Below, piece after piece: positions 11,341 through 20,440 of a stretch of 64,000 nucleotides of DNA (within the stretch, counting starts at the first letter, position 1; each line of letters starts with the position of its first letter). Made by a program: the position numbers and the translations under genes. The stretch comes from Cordia subcordata (lineage: Eukaryota; Streptophyta; Magnoliopsida; Boraginales; Cordiaceae), in assembly GCA_028554755.1 (NCBI GenBank), contig JAPTOF010000015.1:2852001-2916000 (forward strand). The letters run 5' to 3'. The notes under the pieces were generated by a model. That model had not been told where the DNA came from, ran no database searches, and worked only from the letters and a program-made list of their open reading frames with translations.

Positions 11341-13544
11341 CAAAATTCTGATTTACATATTGTTTAACCTCCAACTCAACACTTTCAACTTTTTTAGTTT
11401 ATCACGATCACGGGAATTATCTTCACAAACTTGGATAGCCGCATTGACTTCATTTTCATTCTCGTCTTTTTGAGTTTTAAGTGCAGCAAATCGATTGCCA
11501 TCAAGAGATTGCTTTGCATTCAAGGATGAACCTTCAAGTGAATTGTTTGTGTCCCTAGTACCAAATGAAGAAGGCATGTTCGTACCATGAAAGGGCATGG
11601 AGGTGACAGTTGGCTTCCAAATCTTTTTAGTACGTTTATTTTTTCACTCATTCCTACCCTTTTCATTTCTCACTTTATTTTGGATCTTATTGTTTAGAGC
11701 ATGGGGGCAAGAGCTTAAAATGTGACCAACAATCTTGCAAGAAGTGTAAACCATAGGCTTCCAAGCATATTCAATATCAACTTTGACCCATTCACCATTT
11801 CTCATTTTGACAAAAGTGCAATCTAGTAAGTCTTTAATAAGGTCCATCTCAATGTAAACCCTAGCAAAACCAACAAATGTTCTAGACTTTGTAAGCTTAT
11901 CCATTTGTAATGGATAACCAATGGTGCTTGTAATGTAACTTAAACCTTTACGGGTGATCAACGAACAAGGCACATTTCTAAATTTGACCAAAAGAGGCAC
12001 CTTATCACTACTAAAGTTAAGGTATTGAGCATTAGCATCCCCTTTTCGAGGGAGAAGGGGTTGGTGGTTCACATGGCATAATTATTCAAGGACTTGATCA
12101 CAATATTCATCGTTTTCAAATTTGAACACAAAGAAACCATGTTTTGATGATTTGATTTCAATATGACCATAATGCTTCCATTGTGTTTCAACCATTTTTT
12201 TTATGAGAGAAGATGGGAGGCTTGTCAATAAATTGACCAATTAAGCAACATTGCCAATGTGTACCCCCTTTAACAAAAATTTCCTTAGGGGAAGCAGCCC
12301 CAATCAAACCATTTTCCTCAATAGGTTGAAAAAATTCAAGCTTGCAGGTATTATGGAGATTACCTGTGAAGGTTTTATGCCAATCCCTAGTGTAGTTCCA
12401 AGTTGCTGGAGACATTTGAGCTTGAGAATGGACCATGGAAGCTTCAAAAAATTTGGCATTTTCAATTGGAGGCCATGTAGGTTGTTGTTGAACAGAAGCA
12501 TTTTCTATCAGGCAGTAAGGAGCATTATAAGGCACATTATTAGCTGCTGAGAAAGTTAGTGTGTTGGTTGCCACATCATCCGAAATGGGGCCTTTGACTT
12601 GTCAAAGTTGGACTTTGATAATGGAGGGAAATTTGAGTGGAAAGAGTCCACAGCACGTGCATAATAGGACCCTCCAAATTTAGAAGCAGAATTTAATCCT
12701 AATTCTCGATTAGACTTCAATTGAACTGCATCCATGAACTGCATCCACGTGAACGAGCTTATTTGGCATGAGAGGGTTGGTACAAGCATTAAAAGGGGGA
12801 TTGACCAAACCTAAAAGAAGTGATTGAGTTGCTACAATAAGCTCAACATTATCAGCTGAAGAACAACTTGCATCCTTAGGACCAAAAGTAACTTGCGATG
12901 GACCAACGGGTAAAGACTCGAAAAGCTCATCTTCCTTGTACACAATTTTCCCCGTTGAGAGATAAGTATCTCGTTGAAGAGCATGCTGCAAAGAAGATTT
13001 AGCTGTTGGGGAAGAAATCCCTACGGCAAGATGAGTAAAACGAGTTTCATATTTTATGGGAGATGACTTACTAATCGACATGGAGGTATTTGCACCAAAG
13101 TTGAGTTCCTGTGGTTTCTGCCCATGGACTTTCTTCCCATGAAGATTACGATCACTAGCTATAAGACTACGAACTAGGGTTCTCTTAGCCTCATCATCAT
13201 AAAGAGCCTGGACATCTTTTGAAATGTCATCTTTTCCAATAAATGAAACTTCCCTATGTAATTCCGAGCAAGAAGAAAAAGCCTTCTTAGAGTGAAAGCT
13301 ATTAGGTGTTGAGGAAGGAGAGCATGCAAACCAATTATCACAGCAAGCTTCATATGCCATTTTAAGCTCAAGGCTGAAGTTGGTTGAGTTATCAGTTTCC
13401 TCATCAAGCAGGGGAGAGTCACCATAGTGAACCAGTTTTTCTTCATCCTTTTTGATCCTTTTTGGAGAAAATCCTTTATTTTTAGCAACAACGGGAGAAA
13501 GTTCTTTATAAGATTCCGTAAGTTTATTCTAAGAAACATGATTC
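11341..13544 (-). pseudogene. H3 ORF1, main copy
   Basis: The N-terminal KNHVS, then a frame with KLTESYKELSP as in H2, are split by a small deletion. The region 13360-12710 is open (Ser-rich; KRTLVRSLI). A linker with NYTRDWHKTFTGNLHNTCK (12574-12188) precedes the DUF4283 core at 12180-11800 (SRTFVGFARVYIEMDL). The knuckle at 11760-11700 has Tyr for its first Cys (YTSCKIVGH, then C). The tail (11598-11341) has DTNNSLEGSSLNAKQSLDGN, nearly identical to H5. The blocks are in at least four frames. Confidence 0.75.
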
Positions 13545-14949
13545 TTTTTTTTTTTTTTTGCATGGCAAGAAAGTGAATTGTATTTCGCGTGTCAAAAATA
13601 TGTACAAGTACAAGTACAAGTACAAAGAGAATGGGAAATGTAGAGGATAGCCCTATACAATGATATCATCTAGCCTCCACTGCTTTTGGTTTCCCACAAA
13701 AATTTGTTGAATGGATTATGGTGTATGTCACAACACCTAGCTGCTCTATTGCTCTTAGTGGTGGTTTAAAGGCTTCTTCTTTGGTGCAAATGGTATTAGA
13801 CAAGGAGACCATATTTCTTCATATCTCTTTGTCCTTTGTATGAAGGTTCTTTCTTGTTTGCTCAATAAGTTGAATAACAATTCGGGCTTTCACTTCCATA
13901 AAAAATGTGGGCATTTAAAGCTTAATCACCTTTGTTTTACAAATGATCTCTTTATCTTTTGCAAAGGGGATTTAAGTTCTATTGATTGCATTATGGACAT
14001 CTTGAAAACTTTCTCAAACTTCTTCAAGCTGAATATCAAAAATTCAAAGAGTGCTATCTTCCTTGGAGGAGTTTCTAATGATGCAAAAATAGCTATCTTA
14101 GATCGGGTTGGCTTGGAGGGATATTTGTCTTCCATTGCATGAATGTGGGCTTGGGGTTTGTAGCATTGATGAGATCAATTAGGTTTACTTGCTTAAAATC
14201 TTTTGGAGGATGTACGCTAAAAGGGATACCCTTTGGAGCCAATAGATTCATTCAAATTATGTCAAGGACTCCTCTGTTTAGGTGATGCAATCTCCCATTG
14301 ACGCTAGTTGGATCATTAAAGCACTTTTCAAATGCCGAGAAGAAGCAAAGAACTTTATTCAACACAACGTTGGCAATGGATCCAATACTCTTTCAGATTG
14401 ATAATTGGCACATGGAGGGCTTCCTTATGAAGCATTGGAGCAATACCTTCCCAAACCCGCCTCTTCTTGCTAAGGTAAGTGAACTTTTCACTAATGGTAG
14501 ATGGAATTGGCCAATTCATCTCTCTCACATTGAGATCCTAAACTTTGTACCTACTGAAAACACTTTGGATAAGATTGTTTGAAATCTCTCCCCAAATAAG
14601 GATTTCACCTTCAAGTACACTTGGAAACACATTAGAAGGAAGGGAAACAACATTATTTGGCAGAAGAGACATAACCCAAGGCATAGCTTCATTGTTTGGC
14701 TTGCTTATCTTGATCATCTCAATACAAATTTTTGAATCTTATAGTGGGGATTCAACATCAATCCTACTTGCATCTTTTGCTTTATGGGTAATGAAACGAG
14801 AGATCATCTCTTGTTTGAATGTTGCTTTACTAGGAGGATTTGGAGAAAAGGTCTTCACCTTTCTTTTGCTCCAAAGAATCTAATTTGTTGGACGTATATC
14901 ATTGAATACATCACTCCTTTTGCACTTGAAAAGAATTTGAAGGATTTAA
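13545..14949 (-). mobile_element. LINE L5 with 5' inversion (twin priming)
   Basis: The 3' end is on the reverse strand: T15 at 13545-13559, 3' UTR, and the last ORF2 codons (WRLDDIIV, stop) up to 13679. Directly right of this, 13680-14949 is a LINE segment in the opposite orientation, from RT (AFGFPQKFVEWIM) to near the ORF2 end (LEKNLK). Both halves match subfamily L14, including GAAATACAATTCACTTTCTTGCC-like 3' UTR sequence. It interrupts H3 at its start codon, with apparent loss of about 12 target bases. Confidence 0.8.
13680..14949 (+). pseudogene. L5 inverted ORF2 segment (RT and zf-RVT)
   Basis: Read on the plus strand: AFGFPQKFVEWIM and LNNNSGFHFHKKCGHLKLN, then an RT active site decayed from FADD to FTND (about 13935-13950), and a jump from DRVGLE to the LPLHECGLG region (about 300 bp deleted). 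NYVKDSS, SNTLS and zf-RVT (WAICF-like; ETRDH) follow, and it ends at LEKNLK. Several frame changes. The closest relative in the window is L14. Confidence 0.75.
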
Positions 14950-15035
14950 GAAGATAAGGTTTAGTGGTAGTTGAGTGTAGTAACTCTAGAGAGAAAGAAG
15001 AGCATAATTTCAAGAGAGAGATATCCTTCTTGTGA

Positions 15036-15600
15036 TTTTCAATCCATAAGACACCCTACTCCAACATTATCTTTAAGCTTGTTGGTGATCTTCTCTAATA
15101 AGGGTAAACAATTAGCTCTTCTAAGCTTTCTAGAGACAAGTGGAAGTCTTAAAAATGCAAGAAGTGAGCCCTCTTGAAACTTCACTTAACTTCATTGCAC
15201 TTTGAGGCAGAATTAAACCCCTAATATTCCAAACTCCAAAAATCATAATGTTGAGGGGTTATGAGCAGCATTGCCTGAATCTTCAATCTTATGATAGCTA
15301 GCCTTGACAATAATAACTTCATTGGGAACAAGACAAGTAGGCTCATCTTCAACATCTTTAGTCTATTCTTCCTCAATATCTCCCTCCCTATTGAGAATGT
15401 CAAATTTGTTAGTGGAAAAAGATGGAGGCAAAGATGGCTTCTTTGTAGGTGTACTTTGCTTTATTTTGCATTTCATCCATCACCTCAACTTTCTTCTTTT
15501 GCTTCCTACCCACGTCACCAAAGAGTTGTGGAAACCCGACATAGGTTTGGGCTTTGGAGCATTGGCATCAAAATAGATTGGTTGTTAGGTAACAGATTGA
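15036..15600 (-). pseudogene. L4 ORF1 tail, ORF2 start and RT scrap
   Basis: The ORF1 tail (about 15560-15245) is hydrophilic with several stops and ends STL-stop, the TGA overlapping the ORF2 ATG as ATGA near 15243-15246. ORF2 begins MIFGVWNIRGL, the EEP start. Within about 20 residues the frame jumps to LRLPLVSRKLRRANCLPLLEK of the RT region, so roughly 2 kb of ORF2 is missing. Confidence 0.65.
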
Positions 15601-16397
15601 TGTTGAGCTTTTGGCTTCTACTTCAATGGACAATTGTCTTTGATACGGTATTTGAGCACAAGCCTAAATAGCCTGCAAACGCACGGGTCATGTGTAGTAT
15701 AGTATGTGTGAGTGCGGGGTCAAATCCACGCAAAAGCCTAATGTGTATAGTATCCTAAGCTATGGATGTCCTAAGAGCTACATGTTATGTCCCTAAACTA
15801 TGATGTCTTTTAGGGTTAAAGGCAACGAAATAAAAGATGTATGTGTGTGTGATGAAGGAATCAAGTAATCTAAGGGGATTCAAACATAAAAAATGAGGAA
15901 CTAGGGTGATTATGTCCTATTTATGGGTGATTACTACGTCTTTCTAGGGTTACTCGATGGATTATACTAAGTGCTTTAATCTAGACCTATAATTAGCCTC
16001 CTAATTAGTATCCTAAGCCTCAGTACAAGTCCATCCCTAGGTAGTAATGCCTAGCAGTACGGCGTGGTCTTTATGACTTAGGAATTAGGGCTAACTAATA
16101 AGGTTCTAGGTGAGTGTAGATTGATTTAACCCTAGAATTTAGTACACTAATTAGTTCCCCAATCTGGCCTTAGGACTCAGTGCGAGTCCATCGTTATGTT
16201 TCGCCCCACTTAGGGCTACAGCATAGTCCTTATGAACCTAGGGTGTTAGGGTGGACTAACTAGTATTCCTAAGTGAACTAAGGTCAACTAAACATATCCA
16301 TACTCTTATTGGCTAGATTTAAAGCCAAAGGGGACTCGACCTAAGCTAGTTACTAGTTGTACATAATTAATCGCATCACAATAGCAGGTATTAATGT
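15601..16397. other. Unassigned non-LINE block with degenerate internal repeats
   Basis: No LINE protein similarity and no open frame of note. The composition differs from its surroundings (many CCTAGG, CTTAGG and GGGCTA words). Two degenerate direct repeats lie at about 16012-16110 and 16168-16290, sharing CTCAGT..C.AGTCCATC and TAGTCCTTATGA..C.TAGG-like stretches. The left part (15680-15740) has the phrase GCGGGGTCAAATCCACG, reminiscent of plant repeat sequences, but I cannot assign a family. No convincing terminal inverted or long terminal repeats were seen. Confidence 0.5.
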
Positions 16398-17141
16398 TTA
16401 AGTGCAAAGACCAAAAAAAGTGCTACTAAGAGCTAATGTGTAGCCTATACCATCAGAAGAGTGTTTGCAAAAATCAGCATCTTTTCCGAGAGACCAATGG
16501 GTAATATCCGAGAAGCATCTTCTTCTTCTTAACCAAGCATGTTGCAGCTCATTTGAGAAGAATTTTTTTAGCATATTTGCTTGCTGCAATTCCATATTTG
16601 ATGTTTGAATATTTTGCTCTATACTAGGAGGATGTGAATGCATACCATATTGCTTGAGAGAAGTATGATAAGCTTGAGTCGAGTTGTTGGCAGCCATTGT
16701 TATGATAGGTGAAGAAGAGACGCTGTAAGCTTCAATCATTGTTCCATCAAAAGTTAGTTCTCTTTGCTGCACATTGATATTTCCAGAAGGTTGCTTTTGG
16801 TTCACACCTACACAAGCTCCCTTTTAGCATTTGCAAGGTTTTCCTCGAGTTTGAAAGCACTAGAGCATGAATTTGGTGAAGGCATATTTCTAGACGAGTT
16901 ATTGCATAGACTTGGCACCAATTGTTTTTTTTGAAATGTTGTAGTTCTTTTCAAGAAAATCACCAAGACCAATGGATGGAGGGCATAACTTCCTAGCCTC
17001 TTCAATCTTCAAATCAATTTCTAGCGGGTTCATAGTATTCGAAAAAGGAGACTTGAGCTTGTAAAGAGATGACACCATGGCTGAGCAAGGAGAAGAAAAA
17101 TCCATATTATGTGCTGCATCAAAAGTCAAATTCTTCTCCAA
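16398..17141 (-). pseudogene. H4 inverted ORF1 middle segment
   Basis: Reverse-strand frames 17141-16899, 17005-16808 and 16805-16398 together give a region like H2 residues 80-330: SSPCSAMVSSLYKLKSP, KIEEARKLCPPSIGLGDFLEKNYNISK, LEENLANAKRELV, then a Gln/Ser-rich linker. There is no DUF4283 part. Two frameshifts. Confidence 0.65.
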
Positions 17142-17146
17142 GTTTA

Positions 17147-17602
17147 GATAGGTTAAAAATTCAAGCCTATGGTTGATGATGCTTCAAATGAGACCAACAG
17201 CTTTTCCGCCTCAATGTCTCAAAGTTCCATAGAGGGCAATTGTTTTACTGCTCTTGGTGTTAATGAAGATATTTCTAATGTTGTATAGAGAATGGAAAAT
17301 CATATGGCCTATTCGGCCCAAGAGAAAAACTATGAAGAAAATTTTGAAAATCTTGAAGTTGTTGCTGCCCATGGAAATAAACAAGAAAATATAGTTGGGT
17401 TTGGGGAAGACAATGCAAGATTGGTAGAGGCACAATGTGAACATCCAAATGATGATCTTTCACCACCTGCTTGTCGAGGAATCTCTTTTCTTTTCTTGTT
17501 TTTCTTTTCCTTCTTGTTTTGGAAATTGGTTGTCCTTTCCTTGCTCTTGATGTATTGTGCTTTGGAAATTGTTTTTTATCTTCTTACCCCTCAAAGCCTT
17601 GA
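17147..17602 (+). pseudogene. H4 ORF1 tail and 3' UTR
   Basis: The tail shows SFSASMSQSSIEGNCFTALGV-like sequence, one stop, then an open frame from 17292 (MENHMAYSAQEKNYEENFEN). After about 17480 the T-rich 3' UTR begins, with the left arm of the H-type stem (CCCCTCAAAG) near 17589. No ORF2 follows. Confidence 0.6.
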
Positions 17603-18375
17603 TTTTTTTGAGGAACAAGTAAGATGTATTTGTATTAATCACAAAATGTACAAAAGATACAAGAAGGGTGAACTATCCCATCATACAATCAAGCTTCCAT
17701 GAATACAAATGCCAATGTTAATGCTTATGGGCTCAATTTTTTTACAAAAAGAGAGTTTACATCTCACATCATTAAAAATTCTTCTGTTCTTGCCTCATTG
17801 CAAAAGATCCTTCAATTCCTTTCAACCCAAAGATGGTAGATTGATGCTCTGAGCAGGTGCTTGAGGATATTTGCGTTTAGATTCTTCTCCAATGCCCAAG
17901 GAGTAAGATAGGCAATGATATCTTCCCATTCAATTAAGTGCTCCAGAAGTTTTGTAAGCGAAGACCATTTCTTCAAATTCTTCTTGTGAAGCAACAAGAG
18001 AAAAAAAGATGATCTCTTGTTTCACAATCCAAATGACAAAATATACAAAGGGGGTTTATTGAGATACCCCAATGAAGCATTCTATATTTAGTGTTGAGTT
18101 TATCCTTGAAAGCAAGCCAAGCAATAAACTCATGCCTCGGATTATGACCCTTGAACCAAATCAAATGATTACCATGGTAGATATCACCTTGGCTTCAGAT
18201 GTGTTCCCAAGTATGCTTGAAGGGGAAATTACCACCCGGTGAGAGAGACCAAATAACCTTATCCAGGCTTCTATTTTTTAGGCCAAAATTTGGGGGGCTG
18301 ATGTGAGACAAGTGTAAGGGCTAATTCCAAGTATCATGAGAGAACATGGAGCTAACGTTTGCCAAGTAAGGAGGG
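17603..18375 (-). mobile_element. 5'-truncated LINE L6 (zf-RVT end)
   Basis: T7 at 17603-17609 follows the terminus CTTACTTGTTCCTC on the reverse strand. ORF2 remains from about 18375 to 17770: a linker (LSHISPPNFG), SLSPGGNFPFKHTWEHI, then FKGHNPRHEFIAWLAFKDKLN, zf-RVT (CIFCHLDCETRDH, C) and WEDIIAYLTPWALEKNLNANILKHLL with breaks. L7 interrupts it at 18376. Confidence 0.75.
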
Positions 18376-20135
18376 TTTTTTTTTTTTTTGCGGATCAAGT
18401 AAGAAAATTTCATTGCTGCAAATCAGATTTGTACAAGTACAATGATGGTGTAACCATCAAACCTACTCAAGTAAATCATCAAGTTTCCACAATTTACAAA
18501 GGGTTTTGTTCAAATGTGTTGAAGGAAACTTCCTATTACAAGAAATTTTAACTCTTAACATCGTTGAAGATTGTGTTACAAACTAATTCCTCTGTCTTTG
18601 CTTCATTCTTGAAAATTCTTCTATTTCTTTCCATCCAGATGTGATAGACTGTAGCGCCCAAGAGATGCTTGAGGATTGATGATGCTTTCAAATGTTTCTC
18701 ATGACCAAATGGAGTGATATAGTTGAAATTTCTTGCCAACAAATAAGGCTCTCCGGTACAAGAGTTAAAGATAAGCCAAATCTCCAAATACGCCTAGTAA
18801 AACTACATTAAAAAAAGAGATGATATCTAGTCTCACATCCCATATAGCAAAAGATGCATGTGGTGCTGGAGTTAAGCCCCCAAAATGAAATTCTGAATCT
18901 TGTGCTTAGGCAGTCATGATATGCAAGCCAAACAATAAAACTATGCCTTGGGTTGTGACCTTTATGCCAAATGATATTATGTCCACTGAAGTGATTACCT
19001 TTAATTCTAATATGCTCCCATGTATGTTTGAAAGAAAACCCACCATTAGGAGAAAGAGTCCAAGCAAAAGAATCATGTGAATTCTCATCAAGTGTAAAGC
19101 TTGGTGCTTCAATAGAGGAAAGATGCAAAGGCCAACTCCAAGAACCATTGAGAAAAATATCACTAACCTTTGCATAGATGGATGGGGTAGGAAAGATATT
19201 GCTCCAATGCTCCAAAAGTGGTCCATCATTATGCCAATTGTCAATCCAAAAGTGTGCGTTCATACCATTCCCGATGTTGTGGTTAATAATATTTCTTGCA
19301 TAGCCACGGCATGCAAGGATAGCCTTGAAGATCCAACTAGTATCTTGAGATGCTTGCAAAATCCAAATGGAAGAATCCTTGATATAATTGCAATGAATCC
19401 ATTAGCTCCAAAGTGATTCTTTAATGGCATACATCCTCCAAAAAATTTTGAGCATAAAAACTTTGTTGATTTCTTCAATTCTTCTAATGCCAAGACCACC
19501 TTCATTGTATGGCAAACAAAGATCTTTCCACGAAACTTTGGGACCCGTTCCTCTCCAAAGGAAAGCTTTAAATTTTGATTCAATGGTTGCCAAGAGACCT
19601 TTTCGATAGCATTAGCCCAATATGCACAAATTTGAATGAGAGTGGACTTGATAAGAACAAGTCTACCCGCAAAGGACAGCCAATTATTGCACCAAGCATC
19701 AAGTCTTGAATTAATCTTCTCCAAGAGTGGGTAGCAATCCGCCTTCCTAAGCTTCCTAGAAACAAGTGGAATGCCTAAATACCGGATAGGAAGTTCACCC
19801 TCATGGAAACCCACTTTTCTAATAATGGCAACTTTGTTTTCATTAGAAATTCCCCCAAAGAAAATGTCACTCTTGGAAGGATTAACGTTCAGCCCGGAAA
19901 GAGTAGCAAAGGTCTTCAAGGTGACCATAATGCAATCAATGGAAGATAAATCACCTTTGCAAAAAATGAAGAGATCATCTGCAAAACAAAGGTGATTAAG
20001 CTTTAAGCTTGTGCATTTAGGATGAAAATGAAATCTTGGGTTATCTTCCAACTTATTCATCATACAAGAGAGCACCTCCATACAAATAACAAAAAGGTAA
20101 GGTGAAATGGGATCTCTTTGCCTTATGCCATTGGC
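18376..20135 (-). mobile_element. 5'-truncated LINE L7, near-copy of L15
   Basis: T14 at 18376-18389 after terminus CTTACTTGATCCGC (reverse strand). The element extends to about 20135, where the RT motif ANGIRQ begins. It is very close to L15 over its whole length, including the unusual 3' UTR, so both come from one recent subfamily. It lies in L6. I found no clear target-site duplication, and the right flank is not recognisable L6 sequence. Confidence 0.8.
18463..20135 (-). pseudogene. L7 ORF2: RT palm to zf-RVT
   Basis: It begins at GIRQRDPISPYLFV (the family has GIRQGDP) and includes the intact RT active site FADD at 19974-19985. IRYLGIPLVSRKLRKAD and WLSFAGRLVLIKS follow. A frameshift near 19605 removes the LLPKGLLAA motif; the FLWRGTGPKVSWKDLC frame is next, then a block open from 19359 to 18808 (IDNWHNDGPLLEHW, zf-RVT CIFCYMGCETR). 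The end (18787-18463) is shifted again. Lys/Trp-rich C-terminal end as in the family. Confidence 0.8.
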
Positions 20136-20440
20136 TTCTTTCCTCCATTCTTTGTCTTTCCGCCCTTTGATCTTCTCCTTTTGGCTCGTACATCTCCCAT
20201 CTTTATTACCTATGATCGCCTAATCTCGATCTTAACCCAAAGTTTGCCTAAATCATTGAAAACAAGCAATTAGTGTAGCAATTTGTCTCTTAAACTCGAT
20301 ATGTACATTTCTTTACGCTTAAGCCTATTCTTATCAAAAGTACTACACCAATGCATCTTTTTGAGCACTTCATACTTCTTAAATATAGGTAAATTACAAT
20401 GCAAACACACACACAAACACAACACAACACATCATGCTCC
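20136..20440. other. Unassigned spacer with AC-rich stretch
   Basis: No LINE similarity and no convincing ORF. A CA-rich simple run lies at about 20400-20432. It may be a host remnant or the far 5' end of H5. Confidence 0.4.

Larger units (their letters stand above)
10392..15035 (-). mobile_element. ORF1-only retroposon H3, chimeric, interrupted by L5
   Basis: The 5' UTR (about 15035-14950) reads CTCTCTAGAGTTACTACACT on the reverse strand, matching H2. L5 is inserted at the start codon (13545-14949). ORF1 runs from 13544 to 11341. There a second, shorter ORF1 C-terminal part (11340-10595) begins, followed by the H-type 3' UTR and a tail at 10392-10404 (T8-C-T4 on the plus strand). The doubled DUF4283/knuckle region suggests a template-switch chimera or an H copy inserted in H with local loss. 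Confidence 0.65.
9137..15600 (-). mobile_element. Two-ORF LINE L4, internally deleted, split by H3
   Basis: Two blocks fit as one element. The right block (15036-15600) holds an ORF1 tail, the ORF1/ORF2 junction, and after a large internal deletion the RT segment RKLRRANCLPLLEKITNKLK. The left block (9137-10391) resumes with NWLSFA...TLIKS and runs through zf-RVT to the ORF2 end. The protein order is continuous across the H3 insertion (10392-15035). The 3' end near 9137 lacks a clear poly(A); a T-run at 9149-9160 lies inside the 3' UTR. Confidence 0.65.
16398..17602 (+). mobile_element. ORF1-only retroposon H4 with inverted 5' part
   Basis: The right part (17147-17602, plus strand) is an ORF1 tail and an H-type 3' UTR ending at ACCCCTCAAAGCCTTGA, where L6 is inserted. 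The left part (16398-17145) is an ORF1 middle region in the opposite orientation, matching H2. Head-to-head halves of one element type suggest twin priming, with the DUF4283 and knuckle lost between them. Two independent insertions remain possible. Confidence 0.55.

Noticed and set aside
13601..13626. GTACAA repeats as a regulatory array
   Set aside because: It is an expansion of the TGTACTTGTACA word normally present once or twice in LINE 3' UTRs.
15601..16397. A solo LTR or TIR transposon
   Set aside because: I found no matching ends, no TG...CA boundaries with a duplication, and only a 5-base inverted match at the edges.
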